Assembly: GCA_026394555.1 (NCBI GenBank)
Contig: JAPKXZ010000023.1
Location: 1-38,563 of the forward strand
Reading direction: 5' to 3'
DNA length: 38,563 nt
Source of the DNA: Methanothrix sp.
Lineage (GTDB): Archaea > Halobacteriota > Methanosarcinia > Methanotrichales > Methanotrichaceae
This document shows positions 1 through 7,942 of this stretch, piece by piece (the first letter of the stretch is position 1; every line of letters begins with the position of its first letter). A model generated the notes under the pieces. It did no database searches, was not told the DNA's origin, and saw only the letters and a list, made by a program, of their open reading frames with translations. The position numbers and the translations under genes were made by a program.

Positions 1-26
1 AAAACCTAATATTAATCTAAAGCAAA

Positions 27-57
27 CCCTGGGCCAATGCATATTCATTGCCCGGGG
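27..57 (+). terminator. Imperfect hairpin upstream of TFE
   Basis: Bases 27-39 pair with 46-57 around a 6-base loop, giving a 12-pair stem with one G-T pair and one bulged C. It lies 55 bases before the TFE start. It could end transcription of a gene left of the window or sit in the TFE leader; the sequence does not decide. No clear T-run follows it. Confidence 0.4.
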
Positions 58-111
58 TGATATATGAAGCAAATCGAGTATTAGTTAGCTTATATTCCAG
101 GTAGTGATTCA

Positions 112-609
112 TTGACGGTCATAGAAGAGTCTATTCATAGAGCATATCTAAACAAGCTTGTAGGGGAAGACGGTTTACGCATTGTGGAATGCATACCAGG
201 CGAAGAGATCACGGATGAGAAGCTGGCAGAGCTTACCGGCATCAGCCTAAATACCGTAAGACGCACCCTTTACCTGCTTTACGAACACAGGCTGGCCATA
301 TATCGACGCAAGCGCGATCCTGATTCCGGCTGGCTCACCTATTTGTGGCAATTGTGTCCCGAGAATTTTGAAAAGGCACTGGAATCAGAAGCTAAAAGGC
401 TGCTGCGCAAATTGGACGAAAGGCTGGCCTATGAGAAGGAGAACATTTTTTATGCCTGCACCGATGGATGTGCCCGGTTCATCTTTGACGAGGCAAGCGA
501 GGCCAATTTCCTCTGTCCCTTCTGTCAGGGAAGCCTGGAGTTTATGGAGAATGCCAAAGTGGTGGAGACCATAGAAAAGCAGATGACGGAATTAAAGGCT
601 TGCTTATAG
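112..609 (+). CDS. tfe: Transcription factor E, alpha subunit (TFE)
   Basis: This is the archaeal homologue of TFIIE-alpha, which helps RNA polymerase with TBP and TFB open promoter DNA. The 165-residue protein has the family's usual length and order: an N-terminal winged helix (about residues 5-85, with the recognition-helix stretch LTGISLNTVRRTLYLL), a charged coiled linker (85-110) and a C-terminal zinc ribbon with Cys116, Cys120, Cys135 and Cys138. The start is TTG at 112; the preceding GTG at 104 runs into a stop, and AGGTAGTGA just upstream resembles a ribosome binding site. Its last 6 bases overlap the end of the convergent winged-helix gene on the minus strand. Identification is strong. 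Confidence 0.93.
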   Translation: MTVIEESIHRAYLNKLVGEDGLRIVECIPGEEITDEKLAELTGISLNTVRRTLYLLYEHRLAIYRRKRDPDSGWLTYLWQLCPENFEKALESEAKRLLRKLDERLAYEKENIFYACTDGCARFIFDEASEANFLCPFCQGSLEFMENAKVVETIEKQMTELKACL

Positions 610-1005
610 GTTCTCCAGGTTGTTGTCAAGGACTGCCGTCCACCACCAACGAGCCATGTCCATCAGATCGCGGCTGAACATCCCGGAGAGCCGGTACTCG
701 CCGCTTTTGTTTGTGATCAGGCCGGCCCCAAGTAACTTGTTTCTCATGGCGTAAAAGGCAGATCGACTAACATTTAGCACTACGAGAAGCTGCTCCCACT
801 CTTCCGTCTTTAATGGATCGCCGCTCTTCTGGCGTTCCTCCACCATTACCAGGAATTTCCCCCCACGCTGTGCCGTTGTTTCCTCCTGAAAGAGACGAAG
901 CATTAGCTCATGATACGGATCACGTGAGCGACTTATTGCGTACTCCGATTTAGAGCGGACCTTGATCGTAGTAGCGGTCCGGGGAGCCTTCTTGACATTG
1001 GTCAT
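604..1005 (-). CDS. Small winged-helix DNA-binding protein
   Basis: This 133-residue protein is not a named family to me. Residues about 55-115 look like a helix-turn-helix/winged helix: LKTEEWEQLLVVLNVS, then SAFYAMRNKLLGAGLI, followed by a short wing. The N-terminus is basic (many Lys/Arg in the first 30 residues), as expected for nucleic-acid contact. Its ATG overlaps the stop of the upstream gene at 1002-1307 as ATGA, so the two are translationally coupled. Its 3' end overlaps the end of tfe by 6 bases in convergent orientation. It is likely a regulator, but its target is unknown. Confidence 0.7.
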   Translation of the reverse strand: MTNVKKAPRTATTIKVRSKSEYAISRSRDPYHELMLRLFQEETTAQRGGKFLVMVEERQKSGDPLKTEEWEQLLVVLNVSRSAFYAMRNKLLGAGLITNKSGEYRLSGMFSRDLMDMARWWWTAVLDNNLENL

Positions 1006-1307
1006 AAGGTAGCCAGTACTGCTCTGGCTATATCTGCATATTCATCCCTTAAAACATAGCTCATAGGCGCACGATAAGACTTTTTATTGACATGCAATAT
1101 TCCCAGACGTGAACAAATGTAGCCGATCATGGAGGCTACCACCTTCTTGGAAACATCAATTCTCATGCATACGCTTTCATGAATAGAGTCTACTGTGAAC
1201 TCCCGAGCCTCGACTATGGACTCAAGAACAACTCGCCTCAGACCATCTGTGTCCAGATTGAGGAACCTAATCATTCGGCCTAATATCTCGGACCGCTGTG
1301 GTTTCAT
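1002..1307 (-). CDS. DUF2551-like small protein
   Basis: This 101-residue protein resembles the DUF2551 family of methanogens: a helical N-terminus (MIRFLNLDTDGLRRVVLE) followed by a helix-turn-helix-like stretch (FTVDSIHESV, then DVSKKVVASMIGYICSRLGIL) and a short beta C-terminus. The function is not established; the fold suggests a winged-helix DNA-binding role. A strong purine-rich ribosome binding site (GGGAGGGG) lies 5 bases before the ATG at 1307. It is the first gene of a two-gene unit with the winged-helix gene at 604-1005. The family assignment is from memory of conserved patterns, so confidence is moderate. Confidence 0.65.
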   Translation of the reverse strand: MKPQRSEILGRMIRFLNLDTDGLRRVVLESIVEAREFTVDSIHESVCMRIDVSKKVVASMIGYICSRLGILHVNKKSYRAPMSYVLRDEYADIARAVLATL

Positions 1308-1350
1308 CGTACCCCTCCCAAACTACCCCCTAGACATTAAGCAATACTTT

Positions 1351-1379
1351 AGTAATATGTATAATATATACTTTACTAT
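1351..1379. promoter_or_regulatory. AT-rich dyad between divergent genes
   Basis: The 13-base palindrome GTATAATATATAC (1359-1371) sits in an AT-rich stretch between the DUF2551-like gene (minus) and the TPR gene (plus), about 50 bases upstream of the former. It may hold a TATA box and/or an operator for the winged-helix genes. No experimental support can be read from sequence. Confidence 0.35.
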
Positions 1380-1460
1380 ATGAGCCAATACTTGAATATG
1401 GTTTCAACCGAAACCCCAATTGCACCGCCATGAGTTTAAGCCGGCCGCCGCATAGTGCCG

Positions 1461-2213
1461 ATGATAAAGAGCAAGCGGATCGGAATTAATATGCAAGAAG
1501 ATGAAAATGCAAAGGCTGAGATCCTCTATGCCCAGGGAAACTATGAGGAGGCAGTATCGGCCTGGGAGAAGGCCGAGGAAGTTTTGCCGCACAGCTTCGC
1601 GAAATGTTACAAAAAAGGCATAGCTTTACGAAAGCTCTGCAGGTACGATGAGGCAGCGGCGGCCCTGGAAAAGGCTCTCTTGCTCGAACCTAAGAATGCC
1701 GATGCTTGGAGGGCTCATGCCCTGGTCTGCAGCCAGATGGACTGGAATACACAGGCTGTAGCGTCCTCTGAAAAGGCACTGGCCCTCGATCCATACAATG
1801 CCAGAACCTGGATAATAAGAGGTTTTGCCCTGCACCAGCAGGGGCAATACGAGAAGGCGGTGGAAAGCTATGCACGGGCCATCGAGTGCAATCCACTCGG
1901 AGCGGACGGCAGAAGGGCCTGGAATAACCGGGGCGCGGCTTTAGACAACCTGGCTAGACACGAGGAGGCAATCGAGAGCTATGAAGAGGCGTTATTGATC
2001 GATCCCTTCGATATCTATGCCTGGAACAACAAAGGCGTGGCCTTAGGAGTTTTAGCCAGGCACGAGGAGGCGATAAGCTGCTTTTTAAAGGCCATAAAGA
2101 TCGAGCCGGAATATGCAACTGCCTGGAAGAACCTAGGTGTAGCCTACCAGTCACTACATCGCGATAATGAGGCAGAAGAGGCCTTTATCCGAGGAAGGGA
2201 ATTGGGACTCTGA
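1461..2213 (+). CDS. TPR-repeat protein
   Basis: About 250 residues built almost entirely of roughly seven tetratricopeptide repeats, with the usual W/A-G-Y-A-P spacing visible in units such as AWNNKGVALGVLARHEEAI and AWKNLGVAYQSLHRDNEAE. There is no signal peptide or membrane segment, so it should be a cytoplasmic protein-protein interaction scaffold. The partner cannot be inferred. The start is uncertain: GTG 1455, ATG 1461 and ATG 1491 are all in frame and none has a strong ribosome binding site; repeats begin just after 1491. It ends 5 bases before the convergent NTPase gene. Confidence 0.85.
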   Translation: MIKSKRIGINMQEDENAKAEILYAQGNYEEAVSAWEKAEEVLPHSFAKCYKKGIALRKLCRYDEAAAALEKALLLEPKNADAWRAHALVCSQMDWNTQAVASSEKALALDPYNARTWIIRGFALHQQGQYEKAVESYARAIECNPLGADGRRAWNNRGAALDNLARHEEAIESYEEALLIDPFDIYAWNNKGVALGVLARHEEAISCFLKAIKIEPEYATAWKNLGVAYQSLHRDNEAEEAFIRGRELGL

Positions 2214-2218
2214 TTGAT

Positions 2219-2734
2219 CTATTTCTTGCCGGATAGAGCTTTAGCAATCTCATCGACGAGAGCCGCACGGTTCTCCCGGGTTACGGTTATCACCTGAAAT
2301 GTGCTGCGAATCTTCTTAGCCAGACGGTGATTGGACCACTCGTGCAGCACCACCAGCATGGGCCTTGATGAGGCTATGGCCATTTCTACAGCGGAGACGA
2401 ACCTGTGGCTGGTCAGCTCCATCGGACCCACCTCGTCTACCACAATCAGCTCGCATTTCAGGGCGTTTTCTATGGCCTTTGCACCGAGGCCATCCAGGTC
2501 TTCCGGATGGACGCGATACTTTCCCAATTGGGGACCGCTGCCCGTCTCATCGGCCAGCATGCCCACGGCCCCCGAGGCCAGGTCGAGCAGCTCAAAGCCG
2601 ATGCGCCGATCTTTGTAATGCTTATCTCGTGCCAGCACCCCCCCCACGCGCATGCCTGTGGCTGCGGCCACTTTCGCGACCAATGTGGATTTGCCGACGC
2701 CAGGGGTCCCGGTGACTGCTATCCTAAATACCAT
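2219..2734 (-). CDS. THEP1-type nucleoside-triphosphatase
   Basis: The 171-residue protein matches the archaeal THEP1/KaiC-like NTPase family, which hydrolyses NTPs to NDPs in vitro; its cellular role is poorly known. Walker A is GTPGVGKST (residues 9-17) and Walker B with the family signature is VVDEVGPMEL (about 98-107). Length is typical (170-180). The ATG at 2734 lies inside the end of the upstream TOPRIM gene (11-base overlap) and has GGGAG before it, so it is the last gene of the three-gene unit DUF167 - TOPRIM - NTPase. Confidence 0.88.
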   Translation of the reverse strand: MVFRIAVTGTPGVGKSTLVAKVAAATGMRVGGVLARDKHYKDRRIGFELLDLASGAVGMLADETGSGPQLGKYRVHPEDLDGLGAKAIENALKCELIVVDEVGPMELTSHRFVSAVEMAIASSRPMLVVLHEWSNHRLAKKIRSTFQVITVTRENRAALVDEIAKALSGKK

Positions 2735-3155
2735 ATTGCTCCCTCATCCTTTCCGCGTAGCGGCTCAGGCTCTCTACGTCTTTTATCTCTTTCTTGACCA
2801 GCTTTTTAAGGCGGCTTCGGATCTCTTTGTCCGGTTTCGAACCCACGGAGATAAGGTGGCACTCGATGGTCCTGCACATCTCATCGCCTTTGCCATCCCA
2901 GTCGGTGAGAAGTATGATCTCTCTGTAGCTTCGGGCGACGTCCTCAGCCAGGTCCAGAGCCCTGCGACGCGAGGCCATGATCACGGGTCCAGGAAGGCCC
3001 AAAGCGCGCAAGGCCTGCAGATCGCGCCTTCCTTCCACAATTACGGCTGCACCATGGTAGGAAGCCTCGAGAAGGGAAGCAATCAGCTCCTCCAGGGCCT
3101 CCAGATCATAAGTCCCCTTGGCACGGCCCTCCTGCTCAACTCTACCCCAAGTCAT
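2724..3155 (-). CDS. TOPRIM-domain protein (UPF0292-like)
   Basis: A small stand-alone TOPRIM protein, as in the archaeal UPF0292 family. The catalytic TOPRIM features are visible: the Glu motif VIVEGRRD and the DxD motif LLTDWDGKG, followed by a basic C-terminal helix region. TOPRIM domains occur in primases, topoisomerases and maturase-type (M5) nucleases; the substrate of this short family is not known to me. The start could be ATG 3155 or the TTG at 3170, which directly abuts the upstream stop; neither has a convincing ribosome binding site. It overlaps the downstream NTPase gene. Confidence 0.82.
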   Translation of the reverse strand: MTWGRVEQEGRAKGTYDLEALEELIASLLEASYHGAAVIVEGRRDLQALRALGLPGPVIMASRRRALDLAEDVARSYREIILLTDWDGKGDEMCRTIECHLISVGSKPDKEIRSRLKKLVKKEIKDVESLSRYAERMREQYGI

Positions 3156-3170
3156 ATCTTTCCCGCGCAA

Positions 3171-3485
3171 TTATCTCATCTTCTCTGTTAATGCCAAGAC
3201 GGCCTCATCCTTTGTCATGCCTTTTACCAAAAGAAGCTTTCTGGCTCTCCGCTGACCGCTCAAGACCACAACCATGAGCTCGGAAATTCCCAGCGTTCCG
3301 GCCAGCTCCTCTGTCAGTTGCCGGTTAGCCCGTCCTCGCGACGGTTCCTCCGTCAGATGGGCTTCCAACGACCGCCTCCAGGGATTGAAGCCAGAGGGCA
3401 CAGCCAGCCGGGAGGAGCCGGGCACCACCTCAAAGCTGATGGTGCAGCCCTGAGGATGAGATTTAACCGCCTCGCAAATGTCCAT
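3171..3485 (-). CDS. DUF167 / YggU-family protein
   Basis: A 104-residue DUF167 (UPF0235) protein. The diagnostic pattern is present: a beta strand rich in Val/Pro (ISFEVVPGSSR), the segment VHL/AHLTEEPSRGRANRQL where the family has the conserved 'P..GkAN..l', and VLSGQRRARKLLLV where it has 'G..sr.K.v.i'. The family is small, widespread and of unknown function. It is the first gene of a minus-strand unit and is divergent from purH, sharing a 109-base promoter region with it. Confidence 0.85.
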   Translation of the reverse strand: MDICEAVKSHPQGCTISFEVVPGSSRLAVPSGFNPWRRSLEAHLTEEPSRGRANRQLTEELAGTLGISELMVVVLSGQRRARKLLLVKGMTKDEAVLALTEKMR

Positions 3486-3594
3486 TATTCAGAAAAGAGG
3501 CATTCTGGGGCCTTAAAGCTTATCTCGGGCCTACGACAAATAGCGTTTCGGCAAAAGATTAAAATAGCGCCCGCGATGAAAGGAGAGAGGTTCG

Positions 3595-4947
3595 ATGAAG
3601 GTCAAAAAAGTCGTCGTCCTGGCAGATCAGGCTCAGGTGGCAAGATCCATTCTTCCCGGCTTGGAACAGCTTGGCCTGCAAATATGCGACCAGCTCCCTG
3701 GCGGGAGCAGTGGAACGGATTGCCTTTTAATATGCGACATGGGATATGTTACCACCCCCAGAGGAGCGCTCCTCATTCGCCAGGCATTGGTTGATGGATG
3801 TCCTGTTTTATTAGACAACGCCCAATTGTCATCGATTTTAGAAGAGATCAAGCAGACGGGCGGCCTTTCTTTAGAGACCAGAAATAACCTGGAGGCATAT
3901 GCCCTCTTCCGGTGTCTGCAAAGCGACTCGCGAAGACTCTTTGCCCTTCAGGCCGGCACGAAGGCCATGCCCCGTTATGCGGCAGCAGCCTATGAGAAGG
4001 TGCAGGATCTTCGTTATGGAGAGAACTGGCACCAGAAGGCGGCACTCTACAGCAAAGAGAATGGTCTGGGCCTGCATACAACCAGGAAGCTGAATGGACG
4101 GGAGATGTCCTATAACAACATGGTCGATGCGGAAACGGTGCTTGAGATGCTCATCGACCTATCGGAGTACGATGGCATCCCTGCGGAAAAGCCACTATCC
4201 GTCATTGTGAAGCATGCCAATCCCTGTGGCGTGGCCTATGGCGAAAGTCTGGCTGAAGCCTACCGTCTCTCTTTCGCGACCGATCCCAAATCCGCCTTTG
4301 GAGGCGTCATCGGCTTTTCCCGACCGGTGGATTTGGAAACGGCCCGCGCCATCGGCGACAGCTTCGTAGAGGTGCTGTTAGCTCCTGGCTATGAGCCAGA
4401 GGCCCAAAAGCTGCTCATGGATAAGAAGCCCAACCGCAGAATATTAGATATTGGTGATCTGCTGGCCAGAAAGGATGAACTTTATCAGGGATTCTATCAA
4501 AGAAGCATCTTCGGGGGCATGATGCTCCAGGATTATGATACAGGCGATCTTAAGGATTGGAAGGTAGTAACCAAAAGGGCGCCCACAAACGAGGAAAGCA
4601 AAGCCCTTCGATTTGCCTGGAAGGTCTCCAAGTACGTCAAGTCCAATGCCCTGGTTTATGCCTCGGAGTGCCAGACCATAGGCATAGGATCGGGCCAGGT
4701 GAGCCGGGTGGATTCAGCACGCTTTGGTGCGGAAAAGGCAGAGGAGCACGGCCTTTCCACCCGAGGAACGGTCGCTGCCACGGATTCATTCTTCCCCTTC
4801 CGAGACGGGCTGGATCAAACCTTCCAGGCCGGAGCTGTTGCAGTAATTCATCCCGGCGGGTCCATACGAGATGCCGAGGTGATTGATGCCGCCAATGAGC
4901 ACGATATGGCCATGGTCTTCACAGGCATGCGCCATTTCCGGCACTAA
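3595..4947 (+). CDS. purH: AICAR transformylase (PurH) with degenerate N-terminal domain
   Basis: This 450-residue protein carries a full AICAR transformylase domain (about 130-450), which formylates AICAR to FAICAR in purine synthesis. Seen: the LRYGEN.HQ.AA motif (with Trp where Pro is usual), LNGREMSYNNMVDAE, the catalytic KHANPCGVA near residue 205, SFFPFRDGLD, and the terminal TGMRHFRH. The IMP cyclohydrolase half, normally about 200 residues, is only about 125 long and lacks the family's S-x-TGGT and KTLHP.IHGG motifs; only its tail (GGLSLETRNNLEAYA) is clear. IMP ring closure is therefore probably done by another enzyme, such as archaeal PurO. The start at ATG 3595 has AGGAGAG upstream. 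Confidence 0.93.
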   Translation: MKVKKVVVLADQAQVARSILPGLEQLGLQICDQLPGGSSGTDCLLICDMGYVTTPRGALLIRQALVDGCPVLLDNAQLSSILEEIKQTGGLSLETRNNLEAYALFRCLQSDSRRLFALQAGTKAMPRYAAAAYEKVQDLRYGENWHQKAALYSKENGLGLHTTRKLNGREMSYNNMVDAETVLEMLIDLSEYDGIPAEKPLSVIVKHANPCGVAYGESLAEAYRLSFATDPKSAFGGVIGFSRPVDLETARAIGDSFVEVLLAPGYEPEAQKLLMDKKPNRRILDIGDLLARKDELYQGFYQRSIFGGMMLQDYDTGDLKDWKVVTKRAPTNEESKALRFAWKVSKYVKSNALVYASECQTIGIGSGQVSRVDSARFGAEKAEEHGLSTRGTVAATDSFFPFRDGLDQTFQAGAVAVIHPGGSIRDAEVIDAANEHDMAMVFTGMRHFRH

Positions 4948-4985
4948 CTTATAACTGGAAAACCATTGTAATCTGAGGTTAGCCA

Positions 4986-6497
4986 ATGATAATCGCGAAG
5001 AGCCCTAAATATTCCTGCATAAAATTTTCAACCATTAAAGGCAACAAAAAGGCCATCTTCGCGCTCCTCGCTCTTGCACTTTTCATTTACGTACCATTTG
5101 ATCCCGTCTCAGCAAGCGTTATCCAGGCGGGATCCGATATCCAGACGGCCATAAACTCGGCCAAAGCGGGAGACACGATAGTAGTAGGTCCGGGAGACGT
5201 AAGTCGCTTCGAGGTGGACCGGCCGTTAACCATTGAGGGACAGGGCGGCCCCATTCTCTCGGCGGCTTTGCAGAAACCGGCTATAATAGTGTCCAGCGAT
5301 GGCGTCACAATCTCTGGATTTCGCATAAAAGGCGTAGGCAAGGACAGCACTGCCAAATTTAATTACTACATGCAAAATCCCGCTGCTGCGGCAGGAGGAA
5401 GCTTCGATGAGCCCAATTCTGCAGTCGTTGTGAGGGGCGACGGCATATCTATAAAAAATTGCAGCATCTTTGGAGCGCAGGTGGCAATTTCTGCGGAGAA
5501 TGTGCGGGACCTGGTCTTGCAGAATACGACCATGGATGGCTGCGATACGGGGGCCTCTATCCTGCAAAGTACCGAGGTTAAAGTTACTGCCTGCCGCATT
5601 ACCAACTGCAAAAAATACGGGCTTGATATTGAAAGGTCTAGGGATGTGATGCTGGACAATAACCGCATTGTTAACAACACCAACGCCGGCATACTCCTTA
5701 AAGAGACGAACGACTGCATTATTCAGGATAATATCCTCTCCACGAACACCTTTGGGCTCTCCCTTTGGAATGCTTCGTATAACCAGGTAAGAAGAAACCG
5801 GGCCGATCATAATTACTACGGAATCCTGGTGACGACTTCGTCTAACTACAACAACATAACTGATAATTTGGCAGAGGATAACAGCAGAAGCGAGATTGTG
5901 ACAGGATTTGGTATCGGCATCAGCCTGCAAGAGAACAGCAGCTACAACCTGCTGATCCGAAACACCGCCAAGGGCAACTTCAACGGCCTGGAGATCTCAA
6001 AGGGCTGCAAGTTCAATGCCGTCTACGACAACAACGCCTCGGACAATAAACACGGCATAAGGCTCAATGAGAACCGGAATAACCTCATCTTCGGCAACAA
6101 CTTCATGAGAAACAACATCAATGCCTATGAGAATACCAGCCTTAATATCTGGAATACAACTTTCGGCAACTACTACAATGATTATACGGGCAAAGACGAG
6201 AATAATGACGGCATAGGCGATCAGCCCTATTCTCTTCCTGGGCCCGAGTCGCGTTCCTTTGACTTCTTGCCCCTTATCCGTCCTTACCGTGAAGCAGGAT
6301 TGAACAGCACATCGATCAGAGATGAGGTTAAGAAATATGCCGTGTTCGGACCGGCTGATGATGAGTATCCTACCATTAGCAAGCAAAAAGGCGTGATGGT
6401 GATATCTCGCAAAGCATCAAGCTTGCCGCCCAAATGGACGGACTCCCGGGCCTTTGATGCCAGCGCTCCGCCGTTTCAAAAAGAGAATGATTTCTGA
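4986..6497 (+). CDS. Exported right-handed beta-helix (NosD/CASH-type) protein
   Basis: A 503-residue exported protein. Residues about 24-44 form a hydrophobic signal/anchor (AIFALLALALFIYVPF). From about 45 the protein shows the CASH/NosD start (IQTAINSAKAGDTIVVGPG), followed by many Asn-rich parallel beta-helix coils such as NNTNAGILLKETNDCIIQDN and YNNITDNLAEDN. This architecture is common in Methanothrix/Methanosarcina surface proteins and in carbohydrate-binding or degrading proteins; no catalytic site can be identified. GAGGT lies before the ATG. Its stop overlaps the trm1 start (TGATG), so the two are cotranscribed although no functional link is evident. Confidence 0.85.
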   Translation: MIIAKSPKYSCIKFSTIKGNKKAIFALLALALFIYVPFDPVSASVIQAGSDIQTAINSAKAGDTIVVGPGDVSRFEVDRPLTIEGQGGPILSAALQKPAIIVSSDGVTISGFRIKGVGKDSTAKFNYYMQNPAAAAGGSFDEPNSAVVVRGDGISIKNCSIFGAQVAISAENVRDLVLQNTTMDGCDTGASILQSTEVKVTACRITNCKKYGLDIERSRDVMLDNNRIVNNTNAGILLKETNDCIIQDNILSTNTFGLSLWNASYNQVRRNRADHNYYGILVTTSSNYNNITDNLAEDNSRSEIVTGFGIGISLQENSSYNLLIRNTAKGNFNGLEISKGCKFNAVYDNNASDNKHGIRLNENRNNLIFGNNFMRNNINAYENTSLNIWNTTFGNYYNDYTGKDENNDGIGDQPYSLPGPESRSFDFLPLIRPYREAGLNSTSIRDEVKKYAVFGPADDEYPTISKQKGVMVISRKASSLPPKWTDSRAFDASAPPFQKENDF

Positions 6498-7552
6498 TGA
6501 ATCTCACAACTGAGGGCGCCATCACCTTTGAGACGGAGGGTGCTTTCTACAATCCCAAGATGCTTCTCAACCGGGATATCGGCGTAGCCATGGCCAGTAG
6601 CCTGGGCCTCTCCGACTATCTGGACGCACTATCTGCCAGCGGCATTCGCGGGCTAAGAGTGGCTAAGGAAGCCGGTGTAGAAAAAGTGACCTTAAACGAC
6701 GTCAGCCCCCAGGCTTGCCGGCTCATGGAAAAAAACCTGAGTCGAAACGGTCTGGCCGGCACGGTAACCTGCTGCGATGCCAATGTTCTATTGCACCAGC
6801 AGCACTTCCAGGCAGTGGACCTGGACCCCTTCGGATCACCCTCTTCCTATCTTTCCGCAGCCAGCCGGTCCGCTCGTTCTTATCTATTTATCACCGCCAC
6901 GGACACCGCCCCCCTCTGCGGTGCCCATCTCATGAGCGGTATCAGAAAGTACATGGCAGTTCCCCTACGTACAGACTATCACCGAGAGATGGGGGCCAGA
7001 ATTCTGCTCGGCCTAGCGGCGCGCGAGCTGGCCCGCCTCGATAAAGCCATGCAACCCATACTCACCCACGTTACCGATCACTATGTGAGAACTTACCTGC
7101 GTGTGATCAAGGGAGCAAAGGCAGCCGACCGATGTCTGGAAAAACTGGGCTATGTCGAGCACTGCCGTAGCTGCGGCAGCTTTGTTCTCCTGGAAAAGCA
7201 CAAGCCCCAGGGAGTGTGCGGTCATTGCTTAGGCAAGACGACTTTGGCCGGCCCTCTGTGGCTGGGCGAGATACAGGAAGCGCAGGTAATCGAGAAGGCC
7301 TCTACTTGGGAGGGGCTGAGCCGCCGGGCAAAAAAACTCCTCGACACATGTGCGAGCGAAGTAGAGGTGCCCATGTACTATGATCATCATAGCATCTGCG
7401 AGAGGCTGCACATCACCCCCGGCAAGATAGATGATGCCATAGAGCGGCTGCTCGAGGGCGGACATCGGGCTTCCCGCACCCATTTTTGTGGACTAGGCAT
7501 CAAGACCGATGCCGGCATGACACAGGTCGAGGCGGCCATAAGACCGATTTAA
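6497..7552 (+). CDS. trm1: tRNA (guanine(26)-N2)-dimethyltransferase
   Basis: Trm1 makes N2,N2-dimethylguanosine at tRNA position 26 with SAM. The N-terminus (TTEGAITFETEGAFYNPKM) and the motif VDLDPFGSPSSYL (residues about 107-119), containing the DPFG catalytic signature, are diagnostic. A Cys pair HCRSCGSF (about 222) and VCGHCLG (about 241) form the C-terminal zinc-binding region. At 351 residues it is slightly shorter than many archaeal homologues (370-390) but appears complete. It starts at the ATG that overlaps the preceding beta-helix gene's stop by one base. Confidence 0.94.
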   Translation: MNLTTEGAITFETEGAFYNPKMLLNRDIGVAMASSLGLSDYLDALSASGIRGLRVAKEAGVEKVTLNDVSPQACRLMEKNLSRNGLAGTVTCCDANVLLHQQHFQAVDLDPFGSPSSYLSAASRSARSYLFITATDTAPLCGAHLMSGIRKYMAVPLRTDYHREMGARILLGLAARELARLDKAMQPILTHVTDHYVRTYLRVIKGAKAADRCLEKLGYVEHCRSCGSFVLLEKHKPQGVCGHCLGKTTLAGPLWLGEIQEAQVIEKASTWEGLSRRAKKLLDTCASEVEVPMYYDHHSICERLHITPGKIDDAIERLLEGGHRASRTHFCGLGIKTDAGMTQVEAAIRPI

Positions 7553-7631
7553 TTTCTTGATAATTTATAAAAAGTTTGATCTGTTTTCCAACCTAAAACT
7601 TAATAAAGGAGAAGAGACCTAATAGTGATAG

Positions 7632-7655
7632 CTGCATTATGATAGGATAATGCAG
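7632..7655 (+). terminator. Perfect 9-bp hairpin after trm1
   Basis: CTGCATTAT (7632-7640) and ATAATGCAG (7647-7655) are exact inverted repeats around the loop GATAGG. It lies 80 bases after the trm1 stop. A terminator or a leader structure is possible; no T-run follows. A second exact inverted pair, GGCACGAG (7664-7671) and CTCGTGCC (7713-7720), follows it. Confidence 0.45.
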
Positions 7656-7761
7656 GAATTCGCGGCACGAGGTGACGTTTATTACCCCCTTCATTGCTAC
7701 TCCCTTTCGCATCTCGTGCCATCCCTTGTTATATTTTAGCAGGTTCTAAAACGCCGCTCTC

Positions 7762-7916
7762 ATCCTACTTGTCTTATTTGGCGGGCTCCGACCTGCGGCT
7801 GGTGATATATTTCCTCTTGGGCGGAACGCTGACAGCTCTCACAGCCTGACTTCGCCAGCCAAGGGCGGGGCATGCTCTCCGCCTTCATCACTACTCTACC
7901 CGGCACAAAACCGTAA
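7762..7916 (+). pseudogene. Possible frameshifted remnant of a small membrane protein
   Basis: The 390-base gap between trm1 and npdG has no intact gene. In one frame 7789-7846 reads DLRLVIYFLLGGTLTALTA and stops (TGA 7847); shifting one base, 7848-7913 reads DFASQGRGMLSAFITTLPG and stops. Joined, they resemble the N-terminal half of small GlpM/DUF3147-like membrane proteins (YFLLGGT, then a GRG turn and a second hydrophobic stretch). The rest of the gene is absent. Similarity is by eye only, so confidence is low. Confidence 0.3.
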
Positions 7917-7942
7917 AATAATAGTTTGGTTAAGACAAATCC

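Noticed and set aside
7656-7672. GAATTCGCGGCACGAGG resembles an old cDNA-cloning EcoRI adaptor
   Set aside because: It has two extra bases compared with the adaptor as I remember it, and the flanking sequence looks genomic; most likely coincidence. Its right part forms an inverted repeat with 7713-7720.
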